From Syntrophales bacterium (GTDB taxonomy: Bacteria > Desulfobacterota > Syntrophia > Syntrophales > UBA2251), in NCBI GenBank assembly GCA_023230905.1, contig JALNWL010000037.1, positions 1 through 15,881 on the forward strand: a stretch of DNA of 15,881 nt, in the 5' to 3' direction. This document shows, piece after piece, positions 7,424 through 13,863 of this stretch. The position numbers and the translations under genes were made by a program. The notes under the pieces were generated by a model. The model did not search any database. It was not told the origin of the DNA and was given only the letters and a program-made list of their open reading frames with translations. Numbering within the stretch: position 1 is the stretch's first letter; each line of letters opens with the position of its first letter.

Positions 7424-7852
7424 CTATTTCAGCTCCGCGGTGCAGTGGGCGCAGCGCACCGCCTTGACGGGGATCTCCGAACAGCAGTAGGGACACTCTT
7501 TGGTGGTCGCCGCCTTCTCCGGTTCGCGCTTGAAGCGGTTGACCTGGCGGATCAGCAGGAAGATGGCGAAGGCCACGATGACGAAATCGATGACGCTGTT
7601 GAAAAACAGGCCGTAATTGATCGTGGCGGCCCCGGCCTCCTTGGCGGCCGCCAGGGTTTCATAGGATTGCCCGGACAGATTGACGAAGAGATTGGAGAAA
7701 TCGACGTTTCCGAGCATAAGACCGACAGGCGGCATCAAGAGGTCGTTGACGAAGGACGTGATGATCTTTCCGAAGGCCGCACCGATGATGATGCCGATCG
7801 CCATGTCGAGAACGTTTCCCCGCATGGCAAATTCCTTGAACTCCTTCAGCAT
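7424..7852 (-). CDS. mscL: Large-conductance mechanosensitive channel MscL with zinc-ribbon tail
   Basis: 142 residues. The MscL pentamer opens on membrane tension to release solutes during hypo-osmotic shock. Seen: the amphipathic N-terminus MLKEFKEFAMRGNV, TM1 (about 14-44, MAIGIIIGAAFGKIITSFV), the periplasmic loop (about 48-82) and TM2 (about 83-103). In place of a plain cytoplasmic helix, the C-terminus carries a small zinc ribbon with C120/C123 and C134/C137. The frame extends to an ATG at 7870, but the Shine-Dalgarno AAGGAGA lies inside that extension, 7 nt before the ATG at 7852, so the shorter start is right. Zinc-ribbon-tailed MscL is known in Geobacter-like bacteria; what the ribbon does is not established as far as I know. 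Confidence 0.94.
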   Translation of the reverse strand: MLKEFKEFAMRGNVLDMAIGIIIGAAFGKIITSFVNDLLMPPVGLMLGNVDFSNLFVNLSGQSYETLAAAKEAGAATINYGLFFNSVIDFVIVAFAIFLLIRQVNRFKREPEKAATTKECPYCCSEIPVKAVRCAHCTAELK

Positions 7853-8199
7853 ACGCAATCTCCTTTCCATGAATGATCGGGGGAAAAACCGTCAACGACG
7901 CCCCGACGACGCGGCGCCCACCCGGCGGGAGATGCCGGGAGAGTCCCGTCCGCCCGCCAAGCCGGGAATCCCCGGAGACCCCTCAGATTCCCGGTGCTTT
8001 ACGGAGTGGATATAACAAGGGTGGGGAACGGATGCAAGCATATTCTGGCAATCCCTATGTCTTATATTTATAGCCCCATCCCGACCGCGACCCGCCGCGG
8101 ATCACTTCCCGCTTGCAAATCCCCGCATCAGGCGGCATAGTGGCCCCGCGGGGCGCCGCAGCGGCGCCACACGCCCCCGGCCTCAAGAATTGAGATCCC
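7853..8199. other. 347-bp divergent intergenic region (mscL / zinc-ribbon gene)
   Basis: No coding region was recognised. It holds the mscL Shine-Dalgarno, an inverted repeat CCGGGAAT (7962-7969) / ATTCCCGG (7987-7994) inside the inferred mscL leader, a candidate mscL promoter at 8009-8037, and a GC-rich inverted repeat GGCGCCGC-A-GCGGCGCC (8152-8168) just before the plus-strand gene. The AT-rich stretch at 8038-8072 (TCTTATATTTATAG) could hold a plus-strand -10 box, but no matching -35 box was found. Confidence 0.6.
8009..8037 (-). promoter_or_regulatory. Candidate promoter for mscL
   Basis: On the minus strand, TTGCAT (8037-8032), a 17-bp spacer and TATATC (8014-8009). Both boxes are near consensus. 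The inferred start near 8002 gives a leader of about 150 nt, which contains an 8-bp inverted repeat (7962-7994). Confidence 0.5.
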
Positions 8200-9429
8200 A
8201 TGAACGCCTGGCAGATCGAACATCAATGCCCCCAGTGCGGGGCGCCGGTCCTCCTGGACGAGACGGACCGGCTGCTCAACTGCAAATTCTGCCGGACGCG
8301 CCTGCTCATGACGGCCCCGGAGGGGTTTCGTTACATCCTGCCGCCGCCCGCCGATGCAACGGGCCGGGAACTCCTCTTCCTCCCCTACTGGCGCCTGAAG
8401 GGGGCCTCGTACGATTGCCGTCCGTCCGGAATCGTCAGCCGCTTCGTCGACACCAGCACCCTTGCCCTGGACGCCGCCGGCCTCCCGCGGAGCCTCGGCG
8501 TCCGACCCCAGGCGATGAAGCTGAAGTTCCGCGCCGCCGGCCAAGCGGGCCGGTTCCTGGAACCCGGGGTGCCCTGCCGGGAGGTGGTCCGTGCCGCCGC
8601 CGCCCAGGCCGCGGGCGGCGACGGCCTCCAGGAGTTCATCGGCGAGATGGTGAGCCTCATCCACACCCCCGTGTATTTCGACAGGAACGCCCTATGCGAC
8701 GCGATCCTGAATCGTCCGCTGCCGCTGGCCGACGACCGGACCGGCGCGCTGACCGCGCTGCTCGACGCGCCGGCGCATCCGACCGCCGCCGTCCGGTTCC
8801 TGCCCGCCCAGTGCCCCCGCTGCGGCTGGGATCTGGGGGGGGAACGGGACAGCCTGGTCCTGACGTGCCGGAACTGCCAGTCGGCCTGGGCCGGCCGGAA
8901 CGACGGCTGGGAGGAGGTGGCCTTCCGCGTCCTGCCGACCGCCGCCGGCCAGGTCTTCTACCTGCCCTTCTGGCGGATGCAGGCGCGGCTGGACGGCCTT
9001 GAGATGCGGACCTTCGCGGACCTGATCCGGTTCGCCAACCTCCCCCGGGTGGTCACACCCGCCTTCGCCGCGGCGCCCGTGCACTTCTGGTCGCCCGCCT
9101 TCAAGATCAACCCCGCGCAATTTCTCCGCTGGGCGCGCCAGCTGACCGCCGCCCAGCCCGACGGGGAGGGCGCCGCACAATTCCCCGAGGCCTCCCGGCA
9201 TCCCGTCACGCTGCCCCTGTCCGAGGCGGGGGAGAGCATTCGGGTCACCCTGGCGAACCTGACCCCCAACAGACGCCAGGCCCTCCCTCTCCTGAAGGAA
9301 ACCCGCGTCACGGTGGAGGCGGCCCGTCTCGTCTATCACCCATTCCTCATCGGCCGCAGCGAGCTCCTCCACGAGAGGCTTCGCCTGACCCTGGACCGCG
9401 CCGCCCTGGCGTACGGGTCAAAGCTCTGA
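8200..9429 (+). CDS. Uncharacterised protein with duplicated zinc-ribbon / LP[YF]WR module
   Basis: 409 residues; function not recognised. The first half has a zinc ribbon (C10/C13, C28/C31) and, 30 residues on, FLPYWRLKG (60-68). The second half repeats this: C205/C208, C223/C226 and, 29 residues on, YLPFWRMQA (254-262). The spacing and motif agreement point to an internal duplication. After each half comes a mixed region without obvious catalytic motifs. No signal peptide or membrane helix is apparent, though the FLPYWR-type segment is hydrophobic and aromatic. The start is the first ATG in frame close to the ribbon; its Shine-Dalgarno is weak. It overlaps the convergent MBL gene by 12 bp at the 3' end. 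A nucleic-acid- or protein-binding role is only a guess from the ribbons. Confidence 0.75.
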   Translation: MNAWQIEHQCPQCGAPVLLDETDRLLNCKFCRTRLLMTAPEGFRYILPPPADATGRELLFLPYWRLKGASYDCRPSGIVSRFVDTSTLALDAAGLPRSLGVRPQAMKLKFRAAGQAGRFLEPGVPCREVVRAAAAQAAGGDGLQEFIGEMVSLIHTPVYFDRNALCDAILNRPLPLADDRTGALTALLDAPAHPTAAVRFLPAQCPRCGWDLGGERDSLVLTCRNCQSAWAGRNDGWEEVAFRVLPTAAGQVFYLPFWRMQARLDGLEMRTFADLIRFANLPRVVTPAFAAAPVHFWSPAFKINPAQFLRWARQLTAAQPDGEGAAQFPEASRHPVTLPLSEAGESIRVTLANLTPNRRQALPLLKETRVTVEAARLVYHPFLIGRSELLHERLRLTLDRAALAYGSKL

Positions 9430-10314
9430 GGATGGGCTCATGAATTTTCCGTCCCGCTCGACCAGGAGCCCCTTGGCCTTCAACCAGTCAAGGTGCTTGC
9501 CCGCATGGACGCGCTCGCCGAATTCATAAAAATCCCTCGGCTCTTTCGGCCGGCCGTAGAAGACCCAGGCGCCCATGATCTCCGCGAGGGTCTTCGGCTC
9601 TTCCAGCAGCTCGAGATATCGCCTCTCCCGTTCGAAGACCGTCCCCTCGTAACCGTCCCACAGCGCCTCGACCGGCCCGTCGAAGACGCCGGTCTCGTGG
9701 CAGGACAGGCACCGCTCGGCCGGAATCGCCCTGAGGCGGCGGATCGAGGCCAGGGTGTCCTCGATGCTGGAGTGAAGATCGCCGTACCACGGACCGATCG
9801 GCGTCAGATCGTAGTCGCCCAGGAAGAGGATTTTGGGCTCGCGGAAGAAGAAGGCCAGATGCCCGGGGCTGTGGCCCGGCGTCCGGAGGACCTCGACCGT
9901 CACCCCGCCCAGATCGATGACCTCGCCATCCCGCATGAACCGCGCCGGACGACGGGGATGAAAGTGAAACTGCTTCAGAAGGATCTTCCGCCAATAGGCC
10001 CGCTCGTCCGGCCGGTCGATCTGGTACCAGTCCAGAAACACCTCGACATCCGCCAGGGGCGGGGCGTCCTCCTCCGCCATCCACAGGGGGAGGTCGTCGA
10101 ACAGATCCAGGTGCATCAGATGGTCCTCGTGCCAGTGAGACAACCAGACCGTTTTGACCGCGCCCTCGTCGCGCAGGCGGATCAGCTGTTCGCGGTCGGA
10201 CGACGGATCGATGAGGATGCCGGCTCCAGGGATAAAGACGGAGTGGCAGTAGGGATAGCGCCCGCGGTTCTCGCCGCGGATCAGGGTCAGCGGACCGTAG
10301 TTTTCCTCGGACAT
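9418..10314 (-). CDS. MBL-fold metallo-hydrolase
   Basis: 298 residues. Metallo-beta-lactamase fold hydrolase with a complete binuclear metal site: H60, H62, D64 and H65 in SHWHEDH, H148 in RTPGHSPGH, D167 in FLGDYDLT and H206 in SCHETG. The C-terminal part (about 225-295, KTLAEIMGAW, HLDWLKAKGLLVERDGK) looks like the winged-helix tail seen in LACTB2/glyoxalase-II-like family members. The substrate is unknown; thioesters, nucleic acids and lactones are all possible in this superfamily. The frame is open to 10446, but GGGAGG about 11 nt before the ATG at 10314 and the conserved N-terminus favour the shorter start. It is divergent from dedA and overlaps the preceding gene tail-to-tail. Confidence 0.87.
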   Translation of the reverse strand: MSEENYGPLTLIRGENRGRYPYCHSVFIPGAGILIDPSSDREQLIRLRDEGAVKTVWLSHWHEDHLMHLDLFDDLPLWMAEEDAPPLADVEVFLDWYQIDRPDERAYWRKILLKQFHFHPRRPARFMRDGEVIDLGGVTVEVLRTPGHSPGHLAFFFREPKILFLGDYDLTPIGPWYGDLHSSIEDTLASIRRLRAIPAERCLSCHETGVFDGPVEALWDGYEGTVFERERRYLELLEEPKTLAEIMGAWVFYGRPKEPRDFYEFGERVHAGKHLDWLKAKGLLVERDGKFMSPSSEL

Positions 10315-10576
10315 GGCGTCTGAAACCTCCCTGTGTCGTGGATTTGGCGTGCACGCCGGAAAGGGCGTCAGGATGGGCTTACGACGTCCGTTCCGAAAGA
10401 TCAAGGGATTTCGCCCGCCGGTTTCCCGGGAACGGCCGTGCGGCATCCGCCCGCGATGCCGTGCCGCTTGACTTGACGGCGGAAATCATTTAAGGACGCT
10501 GATTCGAAGGGCATGGCCGCGGGCGGCGCCGCAACCGTGAAATCTCTCCCGCCGGGACGATACAATCGGGATCGAC

Positions 10577-11230
10577 ATGGACCTCCTGCTCACCCTGATC
10601 GACATCGCGATCCACCTCGACCAGCACCTGAAGACCGTCGTCGAGATGTTCGGGGTCTGGACTTACGTGATCGTGTTTCTCGTCATCTTCTGTGAAACCG
10701 GCCTGGTGATCACGCCCATTCTCCCCGGTGACTCCCTGCTGTTCGGACTGGGCGCCCTAGTCGCCATCGGCGCCCTCGACATGGCGTGGATGTTCCCGCT
10801 CCTGTGCCTCGCCTCTATTCTGGGGGACTCGGTCAACTACGCCATCGGGAACTACATCGGTCCCCGCATCTTCGATCGGGACAAGATCCGCTTCTTCAAA
10901 AAGGAGCACCTCGTCCGGACCCATGAATTCTACGAGCGGCACGGGGGCAAGACGATCATCATCGCGCGCTTCATCCCCATCATTCGGACCTTCGCCCCGT
11001 TCGTCGCGGGCATCGGCAGCATGACCTATCCCCGCTTCCTGGCCTTCAACGTGATCGGCGGCATCGCCTGGATCTCGCTGTTTCTCTTCGGCGGCTACTT
11101 TTTCGGCAATCTCCCGTTCGTCAAGCAGAACTTCACCCTGATCGTCGTCGCGATCATCGTCCTGTCGATCCTGCCGGGGGTGTTCGAGTACCTCCGCCAG
11201 CGCGGTATGGCGCGGAGATCCGGGACATGA
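10577..11230 (+). CDS. DedA-family membrane transporter
   Basis: 217 residues. DedA/VTT-domain integral membrane protein. Relatives flip undecaprenyl phosphate or other lipids and support membrane potential and envelope integrity. Seen: ETGLVITPILPGDSLLF (40-56), GDSVNYAIGNYIG (83-95), RFIPIIRTFAPFVAGIGSM (131-149) and C-terminal helices at about 155-176 and 187-205. The four residues essential in E. coli YqjA (E39, D51, R130, R136) correspond to E40, D52, R131 and R137. The Shine-Dalgarno (CGGGATCGAC) is weak. The stop overlaps the ubiE start by 4 bp (ATGA), so the two are co-translated. No strong promoter was found in the 262-bp divergent gap. Confidence 0.92.
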   Translation: MDLLLTLIDIAIHLDQHLKTVVEMFGVWTYVIVFLVIFCETGLVITPILPGDSLLFGLGALVAIGALDMAWMFPLLCLASILGDSVNYAIGNYIGPRIFDRDKIRFFKKEHLVRTHEFYERHGGKTIIIARFIPIIRTFAPFVAGIGSMTYPRFLAFNVIGGIAWISLFLFGGYFFGNLPFVKQNFTLIVVAIIVLSILPGVFEYLRQRGMARRSGT

Positions 11231-11988
11231 CCCCACGGATCAAAAAGCACTATCCCCCCGTCGAGGACATGAACGCCGCCGAACGGGTCGGCATGGTGCG
11301 CGAGGTCTTCGCCACGATCCCGTCGCACTACGACATCCTGAATCGCATCTTCAGCCTGCGCCGGGACGTCGCCTGGCGCCGGTTCGCCGTGGGGAAGATG
11401 CGCTTCGGCTCAACGAGACGCTTTCTCGACGTCGCGACGGGCACGGCCGATCTGGCCCTGGAGGCGGCCCGGCAGCATCCGGACGTCCAGGTCACGGGTC
11501 TCGACTTCGCCCGCGAGATGATGGCGGTCGGCGTCGCCAAATTCCGGAAGCTGCGATTCGCAGGGCGGATCCGCCTGATCCAGGGCGACGCCCTGAACCT
11601 GCCCTTCCCCGACCACACCTTCGATGTGGCGGGGTGCGCCTTCGGGATCCGGAACATCCCGGACCGCCCCCGGGCTCTCCGGGAGATGACGCGGGTCGTG
11701 CGCCCCGGCGGCCAGGTTCTCATCCTCGAAATGCATTTCCCCCAGCACCGGCTTCTCAAGCCCTTCTACCACGTCTATCTCAACCTCCTGCTGCCCCGGG
11801 CGGCGGGTCTGGTCTCCCGCAATCCGGCGGCGTACCGTTACCTGGGCGACTCCATCCTCCACTTTCCCGCGCCCGCGGCCTTCACCGGCCTCATGGCGGA
11901 GGCGGGGCTCGTCCGGATCGCCCGCCACCCTCTGATGTTCGGTATCTGCTACCTCTACCTGGGCTGGAAGCCGGAGGCCCCGGTATAG
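11227..11988 (+). CDS. ubiE: UbiE/MenG demethylmenaquinone (ubiquinone) C-methyltransferase
   Basis: 253 residues. SAM-dependent C-methyltransferase for the last ring methylation of menaquinone, or the C-methylation of ubiquinone. Seen: the family N-terminus VREVFATIPSHYDILNRIFS (24-43) with LRRDVAWRR, SAM motif I LDVATGTADLA (67-77), GLDFAREM (91-98), QGDALNLPFPD (119-129), AFGIRNIPDR (138-147), VVRPGGQVLILE (157-168), a SxNPAAYRYLGDSI segment and a closing GICYLYLGWKP. Length is normal for the family. In an anaerobe, menaquinone is the likely product (menG role), but no other quinone gene is present to decide. The 4-bp overlap with dedA indicates one operon. Confidence 0.93.
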   Translation: MTPRIKKHYPPVEDMNAAERVGMVREVFATIPSHYDILNRIFSLRRDVAWRRFAVGKMRFGSTRRFLDVATGTADLALEAARQHPDVQVTGLDFAREMMAVGVAKFRKLRFAGRIRLIQGDALNLPFPDHTFDVAGCAFGIRNIPDRPRALREMTRVVRPGGQVLILEMHFPQHRLLKPFYHVYLNLLLPRAAGLVSRNPAAYRYLGDSILHFPAPAAFTGLMAEAGLVRIARHPLMFGICYLYLGWKPEAPV

Positions 11989-12041
11989 GGATCGCGTCCC
12001 GAATCTCCGTCTCCAGACAAAACGCACGCCCGATCTTCCAA

Positions 12042-12070
12042 TTGACACGGGCCGGGCTTTGCCCTATGGT
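12042..12070 (+). promoter_or_regulatory. Promoter for the six-helix membrane protein
   Basis: TTGACA (12042-12047), a 17-bp spacer and TATGGT (12065-12070). The -35 box is perfect and the -10 box matches 4 of 6. The transcript would start near 12077 and carry a leader of about 200 nt before the ATG at 12277. Confidence 0.7.
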
Positions 12071-12095
12071 TCAAGGGACAGGCCTTTGCACCTTA

Positions 12096-12272
12096 CGGAC
12101 AACGGGTCCGCGAACAACTAACTGTATGGACTGCGCCCAGCGGGTGCGGCGCATGCATGAAAAGATGGAAATAGCGGGGATCGATGCCCGACGGTTCACC
12201 GGCGCGGCGCATCGGGCGGACGGGAGCCCCCGATGCGCCGCACCTCTAACCTTCAACCGGATCAAGGAGGTT
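12096..12272 (+). promoter_or_regulatory. Structured 5' leader with Shine-Dalgarno-masking hairpin
   Basis: Three hairpins can be drawn. The first is CGGAC (12096-12100) with GTCCG (12106-12110). The second is a perfect 13-bp stem, GCGGCGCATCGGG (12204-12216) with CCCGATGCGCCGC (12229-12241), loop 12 nt. The third pairs AACCTTC (12248-12254) with GGAGGTT (12266-12272), 7 bp including one G-U, covering the ribosome binding site AAGGAGG (12264-12270). The strong stem has no U tract after it, so it is not a simple terminator. The arrangement suggests translational control, but no known riboswitch class was recognised. Confidence 0.5.
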
Positions 12273-12276
12273 CGAG

Positions 12277-12930
12277 ATGACGGAAGCGACCCAGCAAGCG
12301 TTAAGCGGCCTGCGTGACCTCTCCATGCTCAAATGGTACGTCATCCCCCTGATGGCGATCGTCTTCTACGTCTACACCCGTGAAATCAAGGAGGCGAAAA
12401 GGACCCGGGACTGGAACGCCGTCCTCGCCGGCCTGACGGTCTTCGGCGCCGACTTCTTCAACGAGACCTGGAACGGCTGGGTCATGCATCTGACGCAGCG
12501 CTCCGCCTTCTGGACGACGCCCGGGGACACCGCCTTGAGGACGATGGTCGGCTGGAACATCGAGATCATGTTCATGTTCCTGTTGCTGGGCATCATCTAC
12601 ACCCACACCCTGTCGGAGAGCCGCAAGGAGCGAATCCTGGGCCTGCCCGAAACGTGGTTCTGGGCGATCGGCTACAGCGTTTTCTGCGTCTTCATCGAAT
12701 GCGTGCTGAACGTCGGCGGACACCTCGTCTGGGAATACCCTTGGTGGTCTCTGTCGTTCAAGGGCATCTGGCTGATCTTCCTCGTCGGCTATTTCCAGTT
12801 TTTCTGCTACGCCATCCTGGTCATCGGCCGGAAGACGCTGCGGGCCAAACTGACGATCGTGGGGTTGATCTACGCCGTCCCGGTCGTCATGAACGTGCTT
12901 GCACTGGGCGTCTGGGGCTGGACCTATTGA
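12277..12930 (+). CDS. Uncharacterised six-helix integral membrane protein
   Basis: 217 residues; family not recognised. Hydrophobic segments at about 20-36, 45-66, 86-110, 123-145, 155-180 and 188-214 suggest six membrane helices. Polar and acidic residues within or beside the helices stand out: GADFFNETWNGW (57-68), GWNIEIMFMF, FIECVLNVGGHLVWEYPWW (135-153) and GYFQFFCY. The Asn/Glu/His/Trp-rich motifs look conserved rather than random and could bind a ligand or cofactor, but this is a guess. AAGGAGG six bases before the ATG fixes the start. It is monocistronic, with its own promoter and a long structured leader, and converges on the flavodoxin gene across a 40-bp gap. Confidence 0.8.
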   Translation: MTEATQQALSGLRDLSMLKWYVIPLMAIVFYVYTREIKEAKRTRDWNAVLAGLTVFGADFFNETWNGWVMHLTQRSAFWTTPGDTALRTMVGWNIEIMFMFLLLGIIYTHTLSESRKERILGLPETWFWAIGYSVFCVFIECVLNVGGHLVWEYPWWSLSFKGIWLIFLVGYFQFFCYAILVIGRKTLRAKLTIVGLIYAVPVVMNVLALGVWGWTY

Positions 12931-12970
12931 ACGTCCGGCCGTTCGGGCGGCGCGGCGCCTTCCCCGGGAC

Positions 12971-13426
12971 TCAGTAAATCCCGGCCTCGCACCCGCCGGA
13001 CAGGACGCCCCCGAGTTCGCGGCACTGCGCCAGGACGTCCTCGGTCAGCTCCCCCCGGGCGATGACCGCGTCGTAGACCTTCCGAAACTTGTAGCCCAGG
13101 GCGATCCGCTCGATCGCCTGGAGCGCGCCGCGGCCGTCGTTCCCCGCGCTGATGAAGACGACATAGGGTTTTCGGAAAACCTTGTCCTGCGCGGCATAGA
13201 AGGTGCGGTCGAAGAAGTCCTTGACCATGCCCGACATGTAGCCGAAATTCTCCGGCGTGCCGACGGCGATTCCGTCAGCGTCGAGCAGGTCCTGGAGGCC
13301 GGCCTCCCCGGCCCGCTTCAGGGTCACGCGGGCATGCTCTATTTCAGCGGCCCCCTCGGCCACCGCCCGGGCCATGGCCTCCGTATGACCCGTCTGCGAA
13401 TGATAAACGACCAGTATGTTCGCCAT
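12971..13426 (-). CDS. Flavodoxin-fold NAD(P)H-dependent oxidoreductase
   Basis: 151 residues. Flavodoxin-like FMN-binding protein. Seen: the phosphate-binding loop YHSQTGHTEAMA (8-19) after the first beta strand (NILVVY), ADGIAVGTPENFGYMSGMVKDFFDRTF (about 50-76), the second flavin loop, and PYVVFISAGNDGRGAL (about 87-102). It resembles WrbA and NAD(P)H:quinone or FMN reductases but is shorter than WrbA (about 200 residues), so a one-domain flavodoxin family protein is the safest label. It probably passes electrons between NAD(P)H and quinones or other acceptors in the cytoplasm. GGAGGAGG precedes the ATG. The reaction is inferred from the fold only. Confidence 0.87.
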   Translation of the reverse strand: MANILVVYHSQTGHTEAMARAVAEGAAEIEHARVTLKRAGEAGLQDLLDADGIAVGTPENFGYMSGMVKDFFDRTFYAAQDKVFRKPYVVFISAGNDGRGALQAIERIALGYKFRKVYDAVIARGELTEDVLAQCRELGGVLSGGCEAGIY

Positions 13427-13595
13427 CGGCGCCTCCTCCCGTCCGGGTTTCGTCCACGTCCGTTATACACGATTCTCCACCCGGAAGTCACCTCCGTTCT
13501 GCTCGGCGCCGGCTTGCGCCTCCACCGAGATCGGATCAGCCCTCCCGGAACCGCGCCCGCGAAACGCGCGGACCGACCGTCGCGGCAAAAAGGGG

Positions 13596-13625
13596 TTGAC
13601 CGCTCCCGCCCCTTTTGGTTAGAAT
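13596..13625 (+). promoter_or_regulatory. Promoter for the fmdB-kamA cluster
   Basis: TTGACC (13596-13601), an 18-bp spacer and TAGAAT (13620-13625). Each box has one mismatch to consensus. The start near 13632 gives a leader of about 67 nt before the FmdB-like ORF at 13699, which has AGGAGG at 13686-13691. Confidence 0.72.
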
Positions 13626-13698
13626 CCGGGCCAGGTCTTCCGCATGAAGGAACGTATCGAGGAATTCCGATAAAATAAGGGGTTCAGGAGGTTTGACC

Positions 13699-13863
13699 AT
13701 GCCCACGTACGACTATCGCTGCGAGGCCTGCAATCGCAAGTTTTCGTTGACCCTCTCCGTCTCCGAGCGGGACCGGGGAAAGATCGTCTGTCCGAAATGC
13801 AAGAGCAGGAAGGTCCGGCAGCAGATTTCCAGCTTCACGGCCAAAACCAGCCGGAAAAGTTGA
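13699..13863 (+). CDS. FmdB-type small zinc-ribbon protein
   Basis: 54 residues. Starts MPTYDYRCEACNRKF, the hallmark of the FmdB/CxxC regulatory-protein family, with zinc ligands C8/C11 and C31/C34 (VCPKCKS), then a basic, Ser/Thr-rich tail ending SSFTAKTSRKS. An ideal AGGAGG lies 7 nt before the ATG. FmdB was named for a putative regulator beside formamidase/amidase genes; the family's molecular role is unclear. The stop TGA overlaps the most likely start (TTG) of the kamA-like gene, so the two are probably translationally coupled and transcribed from the promoter at 13596-13625. Confidence 0.88.
   Translation: MPTYDYRCEACNRKFSLTLSVSERDRGKIVCPKCKSRKVRQQISSFTAKTSRKS

Noticed and set aside
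8152..8168. GC-rich inverted repeat GGCGCCGC-A-GCGGCGCC
   Set aside because: There is no T tract, and such repeats arise readily at this GC content. It is not clearly a terminator or operator.
10537..10566. Possible promoter GTGAAA-N18-TACAAT before dedA
   Set aside because: The -10 box ends 11 bp before the ATG, which would leave an almost leaderless mRNA, and the -35 box is poor. TTGACT at 10468-10473 lacks a -10 partner.
12126..12317. 63-codon ORF in the leader of the six-helix membrane protein
   Set aside because: There is no Shine-Dalgarno, it overlaps the real start codon, and its composition follows the hairpin arms. A regulatory leader peptide is not excluded.
13644..13673. Nine-codon ORF (MKERIEEFR) before the FmdB-like gene
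   Set aside because: It is too short and has no ribosome site; probably chance.
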